A stretch of 17,096 nt of DNA from Spyradomonas excrementavium (GCA_018714005.1 DVOA01000120.1:1-17096), one strand, 5' to 3'. Counted from the stretch's first letter, positions 7,115 to 13,554 are shown. Numbers and translations: made by a program. Notes: a model not told the origin generated them from the sequence alone.

Positions 7115-8749
7115 CTATTCTCCAAGAATTTGTAAGTTGTTGAGCGCTTCTGCGTGATTCGGGTCAAGGCTCAAAACTTTTTTGTATTCGATTTTTGCTT
7201 CTTCTATGTTACCTTGAAGCTCATAAATAAGCGCGAGATTGTATCTTGTGTCAGGATTATTTTCATCAATAGAAAGTGCGGCTTGCAGGGATTTGATTCC
7301 GGCTTCGTACTGGTGCCCTTTAGCCTGCAAAATGCCGAGTTTTGCGTGTGCAGTGGCATTTCTCGGGTCGATATCTACTGCTTCTTTGTAGTGTTGAATG
7401 GCTTCTATGTAGTTTTGCAGGTCAACATATATGTCGCCGAGGTAAACATAATACCTGCTGTCCTCTGGAGAAAGCTCGATTGCGCGTTTGCACTGTTTCA
7501 GGGCTTCGGAGTAGTTTTTTACCCTGCGGTTTGCGTCACAGAGCTTGAAGTAAATCTCCGGATTGTCGCTGTTGTATTGCACGGCTTCCGTGAATTTTTC
7601 AAAAGCCCCGCCTGTATCGCCACTTTCTAATAAATCTACGGCATTTTCGCAAAGAATGTTGCTGATTGTGTTCTGGAGCTTGATTACTCCTGCCGGAACA
7701 GCTATTTCTATGGCGTCAAGGCATAATTTTACACCCTCTTCGTAGTTTTTATTCATACATTGTGCCATTGCATAAGCCTGAACCATATCAACATCCCTCG
7801 GGTCAACCATAACCTTATTTTCAAGGATATCAACGGCTTCTTCGGCTTTTCCGGTGTATGTATAAATCTTTGCAATCATGCTCATCAATTGCTTTTCGTC
7901 TTTGCTGTCGAGCTCCATTGCCTTGTTGGCGTAGTTAAGGGCTTCGTCATACTTTTTCAGGTCAAAAAGCGCCTGTATCAAATCATTATAATAATCGTAA
8001 TTTCCGGGAGCCATTGCAATGAGCTTTTTGGAAAGTCTGAGCATATTATCGGTGTCTTTGAGCCTTGCGTATATTTTTCTGCTGGCTTTTACGATTTCAA
8101 TATTCGTGGGCTGGTATTTAAAAGCTTTTTTATAAAAATCAAGCGCCTGCTTGTTTTCGCCCTGCGACGCGTATAAATCGCCCATTATCGGGTAAAATTC
8201 AACTTTATCTTTTTCATCTTCAAAATTTTGAAGCAGCTGTTTGTATATTTTTAGTGCTGAATCCATCTGTCGTTCGCTTATATAGAGCTGTCCGAGGTTT
8301 TTTAGCACCAAAATATTCGAATCATCGCGTCTGAGAACTTCATTATAATAATTTATGGCTTTTTTGTTCTGTTTTGTATTCTGATAAAGCACTCCCAGCT
8401 GCAAATATGCTTTAGCGTCGTCCGGAGCGTTTTTTACAAGAATTAAGAGCTGATTTATTGCGTCATATTCTTTGTGTGAATCAATGTAAGATTTGATAAG
8501 CAATCGTCTTAAATCGTTGAACATCGGGTCAGCTTCGAGGTATTTAAGCGCAAATAATTGTGCTGATTTATGGTCCCTGTTAGCCAGACAGGTTTGCATT
8601 TCAATATAGGCGTCATCGGGTGAGATGCCTAATTTTTTTACGCCGCCTTTTCCTGTAACTTCTTCGTTAATCCTGAGGAACATATATGCGGCAGCTAAGA
8701 CCAGTGTCAATATTAAAAATAATAGTGGCGGATTATCAAATATAAACAT
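7115..8749 (-). CDS. Membrane-anchored TPR-repeat protein
   Basis: A 544-residue protein with an N-terminal hydrophobic helix (about residues 8-27, PLLFLILTLVLAAAYMFL). Then come about a dozen tetratricopeptide repeats running almost to the C-terminus, for example AYLQLGVLYQNTKQNKKAI, RYYVYLGDIYVDLQNYIEAI and TRYNLALIYELQGNIEEAK. TPR arrays are scaffolds for protein-protein contact. With one membrane anchor the repeats probably face the cytoplasm or periplasm, and nothing visible fixes which. The start has AAGG about 6 bases upstream. It lies 12 bases after the HIT gene stop and is probably co-transcribed with it. No enzymatic domain is visible and the specific function is unknown. Confidence 0.85.
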   Translation of the reverse strand: MFIFDNPPLLFLILTLVLAAAYMFLRINEEVTGKGGVKKLGISPDDAYIEMQTCLANRDHKSAQLFALKYLEADPMFNDLRRLLIKSYIDSHKEYDAINQLLILVKNAPDDAKAYLQLGVLYQNTKQNKKAINYYNEVLRRDDSNILVLKNLGQLYISERQMDSALKIYKQLLQNFEDEKDKVEFYPIMGDLYASQGENKQALDFYKKAFKYQPTNIEIVKASRKIYARLKDTDNMLRLSKKLIAMAPGNYDYYNDLIQALFDLKKYDEALNYANKAMELDSKDEKQLMSMIAKIYTYTGKAEEAVDILENKVMVDPRDVDMVQAYAMAQCMNKNYEEGVKLCLDAIEIAVPAGVIKLQNTISNILCENAVDLLESGDTGGAFEKFTEAVQYNSDNPEIYFKLCDANRRVKNYSEALKQCKRAIELSPEDSRYYVYLGDIYVDLQNYIEAIQHYKEAVDIDPRNATAHAKLGILQAKGHQYEAGIKSLQAALSIDENNPDTRYNLALIYELQGNIEEAKIEYKKVLSLDPNHAEALNNLQILGE

Positions 8750-8761
8750 TAATTACCTTCT

Positions 8762-9100
8762 TTAGCCCGGCGGCCAGTTGAAATCACGTCCGGACAACAC
8801 ATGAAAATGGATATGAAAAACAGTTTGACCTGCGCTTTCGCCTGTGTTGAGGACTGTTCTGTATTCTTTTAGCCCCAGGGCTTTTGCTGCGGATTTAACG
8901 CCGTTTATCAGCTCACCCATTAGATTTTTGTCGTCCAGCTCATTTAATGATGCGTAATGGTCTTTCGGTACAACCAGTATATGCACGGGAGCCTGCGGAT
9001 TTGCATCTTTGAATGCAAAAACTTTTTCATTTTCCCATACCGGCTCAACCGGAATATCACCATTTGCTATTTTACAAAATATACAGTTTTTATCTTTCAT
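8762..9100 (-). CDS. HIT-family (Hint/PKCI-type) nucleotide phosphoramidase
   Basis: A 112-residue histidine triad protein that hydrolyses AMP linked to amines or lysine-type adducts in its family. The active-site motif HIHFHVLSGR lies near the C-terminus, where the middle histidine of the triad forms the nucleotidyl intermediate. The N-terminal CIFCKIANGDIP and terminal NWPPG are typical of Hint proteins. The cysteines of CIFC may bind zinc, as in many bacterial homologues. I chose ATG 9100 over a GTG at 9109 because AGGTG sits at the right distance only for the ATG. First gene of a two-gene operon with the TPR protein; the promoter overlaps that of the divergent tRNA-Arg. Confidence 0.93.
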   Translation of the reverse strand: MKDKNCIFCKIANGDIPVEPVWENEKVFAFKDANPQAPVHILVVPKDHYASLNELDDKNLMGELINGVKSAAKALGLKEYRTVLNTGESAGQTVFHIHFHVLSGRDFNWPPG

Positions 9101-9119
9101 TATTTTCACCTATAATATA

Positions 9120-9148
9120 ATTATATAGCAGCATGTTATAATTGGAAA
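9120..9148 (-). promoter_or_regulatory. Promoter of the HIT-TPR operon
   Basis: On the minus strand TTTCCA (9143-9148) and TATAAT (9120-9125) are separated by 17 bases, placing the transcript start near 9113, 13 bases before the HIT ATG. It overlaps the opposing tRNA-Arg promoter. Confidence 0.55.
9134..9142 (+). promoter_or_regulatory. Extended -10 promoter of tRNA-Arg
   Basis: TGTTATAAT (9134-9142) is an extended -10 with no good -35 at the expected place. It would start transcription near 9149, ten bases before the tRNA. Confidence 0.5.
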
Positions 9149-9158
9149 GTATTTTTAT

Positions 9159-9232
9159 GTGCCCGTAGCTCAGCAGGATAGAGCGGCAGTCTCCGAAGCT
9201 GCAGGCCGGGAGTTCGACTCTCCCCGGGCACG
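9159..9232 (+). tRNA. tRNA-Arg (anticodon CCG)
   Basis: A complete 74-base cloverleaf. Acceptor GTGCCCG pairs with CGGGCAC; the D stem is GCTC/GAGC. The anticodon stem GCAGT/GCTGC surrounds loop CTCCGAA with anticodon CCG, reading CGG. The T arm is GGGAG-TTCGACT-CTCCC and the discriminator is G. The 3' CCA is not encoded and must be added by the CCA-adding enzyme. A protein gene with a consensus ribosome binding site begins 47 bases downstream with no terminator between, so the two may share a transcript. Confidence 0.97.
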
Positions 9233-9278
9233 TATAATAAAAAAACACAAAAAATACGCAGCAAGGAGGCTCAAAACA

Positions 9279-9881
9279 ATGGATTTTGAACACGGTGTCC
9301 CCTTTGACCCGGGCTATTCAGCTCATACTTATGTTTTTTCGGATTGCCTTGAGTCATTTAATGCCTTTCTCGGGACAATAAAACAATTCAACCGCAAAAA
9401 AGTCCAGTTCCAAATGAAGCGTCAAAAACTCTGTAAATTGTTTGAAAATTCTACCGCATTTTACCTTGGCTGCCTGCTGTGGGCTGCTTTTATAAAATTT
9501 AACTTTAAATCCGAGCCAAAAGAAATCCTGAATAATGCTTTTTTCGGACAGGAAGTTCCTGACGAAGATGTTTTTTATGAAATCAACGCCCTGCTGGCTT
9601 ATTACGAAAAATATCCCAAAGATTGCGCGTATTATACAGGCAAATCAGAAGAATTTCCAAAAGAATGGCTGGAGATTTTAACCGTTTATAAAGATTTTCT
9701 TACGATTAACAAGAATTTTAAAGAGGTAAAAAATACTTCGCAAATTGAGCTGCCTGAGGCAATAAAAGAGCCCGCAAAGCCCGAACTCGCCCGGATTCTG
9801 GAAAAAATAGAAACAGTAACTAAATCCGGCCGCCTGGAAGAATTTTTTGAAATAAAAGAGCTGATTTTTTCTACACTTTAA
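9279..9881 (+). CDS. Protein of unknown function downstream of tRNA-Arg
   Basis: A 200-residue, apparently soluble protein that I do not recognise. It is mixed in charge, rich in Phe, Tyr and Lys, and probably mostly helical; residues about 65-80 (TAFYLGCLLWAAFIKF) are hydrophobic but short for a membrane span. Near residues 150-165 a Pro/Glu/Lys-rich linker (LPEAIKEPAKPELA) separates a C-terminal helical piece ending EEFFEIKELIFSTL. The start is ATG 9279 with a perfect AAGGAGG at 9263-9269. The frame stays open upstream through the tRNA, but that extension is not coding. Its last 11 bases overlap the end of the convergent deaminase gene. Confidence 0.75.
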   Translation: MDFEHGVPFDPGYSAHTYVFSDCLESFNAFLGTIKQFNRKKVQFQMKRQKLCKLFENSTAFYLGCLLWAAFIKFNFKSEPKEILNNAFFGQEVPDEDVFYEINALLAYYEKYPKDCAYYTGKSEEFPKEWLEILTVYKDFLTINKNFKEVKNTSQIELPEAIKEPAKPELARILEKIETVTKSGRLEEFFEIKELIFSTL

Positions 9882-10323
9882 AGGATTCGCTGAGCTCTTT
9901 TCGGATTTCTTCTACAGAAATATGCTTCATGTGCGAATTTTCATCTTTTAAAAGATAAACATCTTTTATTCCTGCCTGAACAATAAATCTTTTGCAAAGA
10001 ATACAGATAAATTCATGCCCGTAAATATACATTGTTGCGTTCTGGCATCTATCCTGCCCCGCCTGAATTATAGCGTTTTGCTCGGCATGGATGCTGCGGC
10101 AGGTTTCGTACATTGTTCCGGATGGGATGTTGTTTTCCATTCTGTAGCATTTTCCCAGCTCATAGCAGGAAATAACTTTTGACGGGGTGCCGTTGTAGCC
10201 GGTTGCTTTGATTTTTTTGTCTTCGCCGACAATTACCGCGCCGACTTTCGCTCTGAAGCAGTTTGAGCGGGTTGAGCAGGTTTTTGCAATCTCTATAAAA
10301 TATTCATTCCATGGTTTTATCAT
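9871..10323 (-). CDS. dCMP deaminase family protein (ComEB-like)
   Basis: A 150-residue zinc-dependent deaminase, likely converting dCMP to dUMP as a source of dTMP. Zinc and catalytic residues are visible: His79-Ala-Glu81 in the HAEQNAI motif, and Cys107 and Cys110 in FICILC. GYNGTP at residues 42-47 is typical of deoxycytidylate deaminases. The residue before the CxxC is Ile where most relatives have Pro, a mild oddity. Additional cysteines (16, 22, 53, 59, 75) may hold a structural zinc. It follows the prepilin-like gene by 6 bases, and its ribosome binding site (AGAGG) is made by that gene's last codons, implying translational coupling. Confidence 0.88.
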   Translation of the reverse strand: MIKPWNEYFIEIAKTCSTRSNCFRAKVGAVIVGEDKKIKATGYNGTPSKVISCYELGKCYRMENNIPSGTMYETCRSIHAEQNAIIQAGQDRCQNATMYIYGHEFICILCKRFIVQAGIKDVYLLKDENSHMKHISVEEIRKELSESFKV

Positions 10324-10329
10324 AATTAA

Positions 10330-10893
10330 TTACCTCTGCTGATTGTTTATCTGATTAATTGTGTTCATTAGCGCATTGATATCGATATTCAAATCGGTGC
10401 TTTGTACGCTATTGTTTTGAGCATGCTCATTATTGCCTGAAACGGGCTTCGGGGCGGTTTTTTCTGCAATTTTTCCGGCATTTTGCACCTGTTGGGTGAG
10501 TTTATTCACGTCAATGCTCTTTTGAACCTGCTCAACAAGCTTTTTCATATCCTCATCGGAAATTGAGGGCAAAGCCATGCCTTGATTTTCAAGGGTAAAG
10601 GAATTTGTTCCGTCTTCTGCAATCCAGCCGATGGTTTCGCCTTTAGTGTTCTTAAAAACAAGAACGCCGTTTACCACAATGCCTTTTGGCTGTTTTGTTG
10701 AGCCGAGCATGATATCGTTGTTGTTTGTGGGATAAATATATTTGTTTTTGTTTTTTACAAACGTCCACATGTTCGTGTCTTCACGTTTTCTTGCTTTTTT
10801 TGTGATGACAGGCGCGGATAATACGGTTATCAGTGCAATTATGAGGAGTGTTATAAGCGCTTCTGCAAGCGAAAATCCGAATTTCTTTTCCAT
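10330..10893 (-). CDS. Prepilin-like protein with type IV pilin N-terminus
   Basis: A 187-residue protein beginning MEKKFG, then FSLAE with Glu at +5 of the mature chain and a hydrophobic helix (ALITLLIIALITVLSAPVI), so it is a prepilin peptidase substrate. Unlike the pair at 2162-3601 it lacks cysteines and the DVNG tail. Its middle (IMLGSTKQPKGIVVNGVLVFKN) looks beta-rich, and its C-terminal third is a low-complexity Asn/Gln-rich tail. I chose ATG 10891-10893 because AAAGGA precedes it by about 6 bases and it gives a normal leader. An upstream in-frame extension to 11007 would place 38 extra residues before it and run through the promoter. First gene of a coupled pair with the deaminase. 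Confidence 0.85.
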   Translation of the reverse strand: MEKKFGFSLAEALITLLIIALITVLSAPVITKKARKREDTNMWTFVKNKNKYIYPTNNNDIMLGSTKQPKGIVVNGVLVFKNTKGETIGWIAEDGTNSFTLENQGMALPSISDEDMKKLVEQVQKSIDVNKLTQQVQNAGKIAEKTAPKPVSGNNEHAQNNSVQSTDLNIDINALMNTINQINNQQR

Positions 10894-10910
10894 ACTTTGT
10901 CCTTTATTAC

Positions 10911-10939
10911 ATTTTAAAAACTTTTTCCCTCTTTGTAAA
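10911..10939 (-). promoter_or_regulatory. Promoter of the prepilin-deaminase operon
   Basis: On the minus strand TTTACA (10934-10939) and TAAAAT (10911-10916) are exactly 17 bases apart. The start would be near 10904, leaving a very short leader that begins at the ribosome binding site. Confidence 0.55.
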
Positions 10940-10972
10940 GGAAGAAAACGGATTTTAAACAAACTATTAAAA

Positions 10973-10984
10973 AAACAGCTGTTT
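10973..10984. promoter_or_regulatory. Perfect palindrome AAACAGCTGTTT, possible operator
   Basis: A 12-base perfect palindrome between the divergent prepilin and HU promoters, 16 bases before the HU -35 box. It could be a binding site for a dimeric regulator; no known consensus is matched. Confidence 0.3.
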
Positions 10985-11000
10985 GTATGAAAAAAAACAC

Positions 11001-11028
11001 TTGCCATTCTTCAGGATTCAAATATAAT
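11001..11028 (+). promoter_or_regulatory. Promoter of the HU gene
   Basis: TTGCCA (11001-11006), a 16-base spacer, and TATAAT (11023-11028). Five of six and six of six matches to the sigma-70-type consensus suit a highly expressed gene. The transcript would begin near 11035. Confidence 0.8.
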
Positions 11029-11063
11029 AATAATGTACATTTTAGAAAAGGGGTTTAAATACT

Positions 11064-11357
11064 ATGAACAAAGAAGAATTAGTACAAGAAGTTTCAAAAT
11101 TAGCTAAAGTTACTCAAAAAGAAGCATCTGACGTTATCAACGCCTGGATGGAAACTGTTGAAAAAACTGTTGCTAAAGGACAAAAAGTTACTTTGGTCGG
11201 CTTCGGTACATTCGAATCCAGAAAAAGAGCAGCTAGAACAGGCCGCAACCCTCAAACAGGTAAAGAAATCAAAATCGCAGCAAAAACTGTTCCTGCTTTC
11301 TCAGCTGGTAAAAAATTCAAAGAAGCTGTTGACAAAAAACTCGCTGCTAAAAAGTAG
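11064..11357 (+). CDS. HU-family histone-like DNA-binding protein
   Basis: A 97-residue nucleoid protein that bends and compacts DNA as a dimer. Family features are in order: N-terminal helices (MNKEELVQEVSKLAKVTQKEA), VTLVGFGTFESRKRAARTGRNPQTG, with the GRNPQTGKEIKI signature forming the DNA-binding arm, then a helical end with a lysine-rich tail (VDKKLAAKK) slightly longer than in E. coli HU. GFGTF and the arm proline that intercalates in DNA are present. It has a near-consensus promoter, AAGGGG before the ATG and its own terminator, so it is monocistronic and probably abundant. HU rather than IHF is preferred from overall sequence and the single copy here. Confidence 0.96.
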   Translation: MNKEELVQEVSKLAKVTQKEASDVINAWMETVEKTVAKGQKVTLVGFGTFESRKRAARTGRNPQTGKEIKIAAKTVPAFSAGKKFKEAVDKKLAAKK

Positions 11358-11375
11358 TAAGTTTTTCATAAGCTT

Positions 11376-11412
11376 AAAAAAGCTCCACATAACCTGTGGA
11401 GCTTTTTATTTT
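11376..11412 (+). terminator. Intrinsic terminator of the HU gene
   Basis: A strong stem AGCTCCACA (11381-11389) with TGTGGAGCT (11395-11403), loop TAACC, extended by A-T pairs and followed by TTTTATTTT. The A run on the left may let it also serve the convergent gene ending at 11427. Confidence 0.93.
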
Positions 11413-11426
11413 CTTCTTTTCGGAGG

Positions 11427-11822
11427 CTAACTGCCGTATTTGAAATCGTTTTGGATGTGTTTGTCTCCGAGTTTCTGCCAGCTGTCTTCTTGTGCAGATA
11501 TTGACTGCTGTTTTAGTTCTATCTGCTGTTTTCGTACCTGCAGTTTTTGTTCTTTTGCCTGAATTTCCGCCAGCAGTGCGTCATATTTTTTGTTAAAGGC
11601 ATCGCTGTTTACATATTCTATCGCCGCAGTGTCAACAACGCCCTCTTCATCAGTGTGCTGGCTCATATAGTACTGACCCTCCTGGGATTGCTGTTCTATA
11701 ATAGCCTGAGATTGCATTGACAGCTGCATGAGTTCCTGAGTTAGAAAGGTCATCTCCATTTCAAGATCTGACTTCGTCGCCAGCAAATTGGTTTGTGTAC
11801 ATTGTGCGATTGCGAATGCCAT
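11427..11822 (-). CDS. Small coiled-coil protein of unknown function
   Basis: A 131-residue protein I do not recognise. After a short mildly hydrophobic start (MAFAIAQCTQTNLLATK), two long helical, probably coiled-coil segments rich in Gln, Glu, Met and Lys (about 17-50 and 72-115) are separated by an acidic turn (HTDEEGVVD). There is no convincing signal peptide or membrane span. The start is ATG 11822 with AAGGG 7-8 bases upstream; a 15-residue upstream extension to 11867 is basic, low complexity and lacks such a site. It stands alone between the HU terminator and the divergent purA. A secretion-chaperone or structural role would be guesswork. Confidence 0.7.
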   Translation of the reverse strand: MAFAIAQCTQTNLLATKSDLEMEMTFLTQELMQLSMQSQAIIEQQSQEGQYYMSQHTDEEGVVDTAAIEYVNSDAFNKKYDALLAEIQAKEQKLQVRKQQIELKQQSISAQEDSWQKLGDKHIQNDFKYGS

Positions 11823-11896
11823 AATGTGCCCTTTTTTCTTCTTACATTTATATAAACGTAAATTCAAACCTCACTATTTCAAAAATATATACTTTT

Positions 11897-11913
11897 GTTA
11901 CATATCGTTACAT
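11897..11913. repeat. Direct repeat GTTACAT upstream of purA
   Basis: GTTACAT occurs at 11897-11903 and 11907-11913, a period of 10 bases (one helical turn), in the region between the divergent unknown gene and purA. Such phasing suits a regulator bound on one DNA face, but no known regulator can be named. Confidence 0.3.
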
Positions 11914-11945
11914 TTCTTCCTGAAGTTTAGCAGTTCCTTTTGTTC

Positions 11946-11951
11946 TATAAT
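11946..11951 (+). promoter_or_regulatory. Probable -10 box of purA
   Basis: A perfect TATAAT 30 bases before the purA ATG. No good -35 is visible at 16-18 bases upstream, so an activator or another sigma-factor arrangement is possible. Confidence 0.45.
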
Positions 11952-11981
11952 TAAAAAGTAGAGGTGAAAAGGATTAATTAA

Positions 11982-13268
11982 ATGGAAAATACGGTTGTTA
12001 TCGGTGCACAATGGGGTGATGAGGGCAAGGCTAAAATTACTGATTTGCTTGCACAGAAAGCTGATATAATTATTCGCTATCAGGGCGGCTGCAATGCGGG
12101 TCATACGGTTGTCGCGGATAATAAAACGTTTAAATTCCATTTGATACCCTCGGGCATTCTTTATGAGGGTAAAATTTGCTTTATTGGCGCGGGAACCGTG
12201 ATTTACCCCGAAGTTTTGAAAGAAGAAATCGAAAATTTGAAAAAAGAGCATGTTGATTTGTCAGGTTTGAAAATTTCGCCCCTTGCTTCGATTACTATGC
12301 CTTATCATATAGATATTGACGGCCAGAGTGAGGCAACGGCTGGCGCCGGAGCAAAAATCGGCACAACGAAAAAAGGCATTGGCCCCACATATACGGACAA
12401 AATCTCAAGGCATGGGCTGAAAGTTCAGGATTTATATGATATTGACGGGCTCAAAATGAAGCTTGAGAACATACTTTCTTTGAAAAACAAGGAACTCAAG
12501 GAGATTTACGGGCTGAAAACCTATACAAAGGACAATATCCTTGAAATTTGCCAAAAATATGCTGAAATTCTTCGTCCTTATGTTTGCGATGACTGGCAAA
12601 AGCTCTTTCATGACATATTGAAAGAGAAAAAATCCATACTTTTTGAGGGTGCACAGGGGATTATGCTCGACGTGGACTGGGGAACTTATCCTTTTGTTAC
12701 GAGTTCTAACCCTGTTGCGGGCGGTGCTTTTACCGGAAGCGGGTTCGGGCCGTCAGTTTCAAAAGAAATTATCGGGGTTTCAAAAGCATATATAACACGC
12801 GTCGGCGAGGGGCCATTTGTTACCGAATTAAACGACGAAATCGGCGAAAAAATAAGAAATATCGGGCATGAATTCGGCACAACAACCGGAAGACCAAGAA
12901 GAACCGGATGGTTTGACGCTGTTGTTGCGAAATACGGCGTGCTCGTAAGCGGACTTACCTCAATGGCGGTTACAAAACTGGATGTTTTCGATACTTTTGA
13001 GGAAATAAAAGTTTGTACGGCATATAAAGACAAAAGAAACGGCGATATTTATGAATTCTACCCGACAAATGTAAATCTTCATAAATTTTTAGAGCCCGTT
13101 TACGAAACCCATGCCGGCTGGATGACAGATATTTCAAAAATCAGAACTTATGAAGAGCTTCCTGAGAATGCAAAAAAATATCTCAAACGTCTGGAATCGC
13201 TTATGGGCGTGCCGATTTCGATTATTAGCGTCGGGCCTGACAGAGAGCAGACAATCTTTACAAAATAA
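11982..13268 (+). CDS. purA: Adenylosuccinate synthetase
   Basis: Joins IMP and aspartate using GTP to give adenylosuccinate, the committed step to AMP. It has 428 residues, as usual. Asp13, Lys16 and His41 (in GGCNAGHT) match the catalytic positions of E. coli PurA. GIGPTYTDK is the family signature, GAQGIMLDVDWGTYPFVTSSN the IMP/GTP region, and GTTTGRPRRTGW the aspartate-binding loop. One oddity: the phosphate loop reads QWGDEGKAK, with Ala at position 17 where the family almost always has Gly (GDEGKGK). The gene is otherwise intact and likely functional. AAAGGA lies 8 bases before the ATG. Nothing else of purine synthesis is next to it. Confidence 0.97.
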   Translation: MENTVVIGAQWGDEGKAKITDLLAQKADIIIRYQGGCNAGHTVVADNKTFKFHLIPSGILYEGKICFIGAGTVIYPEVLKEEIENLKKEHVDLSGLKISPLASITMPYHIDIDGQSEATAGAGAKIGTTKKGIGPTYTDKISRHGLKVQDLYDIDGLKMKLENILSLKNKELKEIYGLKTYTKDNILEICQKYAEILRPYVCDDWQKLFHDILKEKKSILFEGAQGIMLDVDWGTYPFVTSSNPVAGGAFTGSGFGPSVSKEIIGVSKAYITRVGEGPFVTELNDEIGEKIRNIGHEFGTTTGRPRRTGWFDAVVAKYGVLVSGLTSMAVTKLDVFDTFEEIKVCTAYKDKRNGDIYEFYPTNVNLHKFLEPVYETHAGWMTDISKIRTYEELPENAKKYLKRLESLMGVPISIISVGPDREQTIFTK

Positions 13269-13282
13269 TTTAAAAAAGATTA

Positions 13283-13311
13283 TTGACGTAAAAGTATGTT
13301 CTTGCTATGTT
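13283..13311 (+). promoter_or_regulatory. Strong promoter of the tRNA-Lys leader
   Basis: TTGACG (13283-13288), a 17-base spacer ending in TGC, and TATGTT (13306-13311): a good -35 with an extended -10. Transcription would begin near 13318, leaving an unusually long leader of about 164 bases before the tRNA. Confidence 0.7.
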
Positions 13312-13367
13312 ATATAAGCAGTCGGAACTGATAGATTTTAAAAATAGTTGGTTTTGGCAGTAAAAAA

Positions 13368-13403
13368 TTGAAAATTTAATAAAATTTGCGTCACTAGCTC
13401 AGC
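13368..13403 (+). repeat. Direct repeat, copy 1: tRNA-Lys 5' flank and 5' end
   Basis: These 36 bases recur at 13461-13497 with one added A. The last 16 (13388-13403) equal the first 16 of tRNA-Lys, covering the 5' acceptor strand and start of the D arm. No matching 3' half follows, so this is a partial tRNA duplicate and not a working tRNA. Confidence 0.9.
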
Positions 13404-13452
13404 CCGGCGAGGCGACAGCCGAGCAAGTTAGATTAAAATCTACCTGCTGAGC
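13397..13452 (+). other. Palindromic element carrying an inverted tRNA-Lys D arm
   Basis: A 56-base stretch bounded by GCTCAGC (13397-13403) and GCTGAGC (13446-13452), able to form a 7-bp closing stem over two hairpins: CGGC/GCCG (13405-13421) and TAGATT/AATCTA (13429-13442). Bases 13439-13452 are the exact reverse complement of 13491-13504, the D arm of the following tRNA-Lys. It lies in the predicted leader of that tRNA. No match to a known RNA family is recognised. It may be a replication template-switch scar, a small palindromic mobile repeat, or a regulatory structure. Confidence 0.6.
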
Positions 13453-13460
13453 CAAAGGAC

Positions 13461-13497
13461 TTGAAAATTTAATAAAAATTTGCGTCACTAGCTCAGC
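13461..13497 (+). repeat. Direct repeat, copy 2: continues into the intact tRNA-Lys
   Basis: Second copy of the repeat at 13368-13403. From 13482 it is the real 5' end of tRNA-Lys. Confidence 0.9.
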
Positions 13498-13554
13498 AGG
13501 TAGAGCACTCCCCTTTTAAGGGATAGGTCCCGCGTTCGAATCGCGGGTGACGCA
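13482..13554 (+). tRNA. tRNA-Lys (anticodon TTT)
   Basis: A complete 73-base cloverleaf. Acceptor GCGTCAC pairs with GTGACGC; the D stem is GCTC/GAGC. The anticodon stem CTCCC/GGGAT (outermost pair mismatched C-T) surrounds CTTTTAA with anticodon TTT. The T arm is CCGCG-TTCGAAT-CGCGG and the discriminator is A. CCA is not encoded. The flanks AAAAATTT (13474-13481) and AAATTTTT (13554-13561) continue the acceptor helix by 8 pairs and a T7 run follows, so the precursor may act as its own terminator hairpin. Confidence 0.96.

Noticed and set aside
9101..9109. GTG start for the HIT protein
   Set aside because: Its ribosome binding site would be missing; AGGTG overlaps that GTG and fits the ATG at 9100.
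9159..9278. In-frame N-terminal extension of the unknown gene at 9279 (would begin with a GTG inside the tRNA)
   Set aside because: It is the translation of tRNA-Arg. The true start at 9279 has a perfect AAGGAGG at the right distance.
10894..11007. Upstream extension of the prepilin-like gene at 10330-10893
   Set aside because: It runs through a good minus-strand promoter and would put 38 odd residues before the standard leader. The ATG at 10893 has AAAGGA upstream.
11823..11867. Upstream start for the coiled-coil protein
   Set aside because: A lysine-rich low-complexity extension without a ribosome binding site; ATG 11822 has AAGGG at the proper distance.
13388..13460. A second intact tRNA-Lys upstream of 13482
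   Set aside because: Only the 5' 16 bases match; there is no anticodon arm, T arm or 3' acceptor strand.
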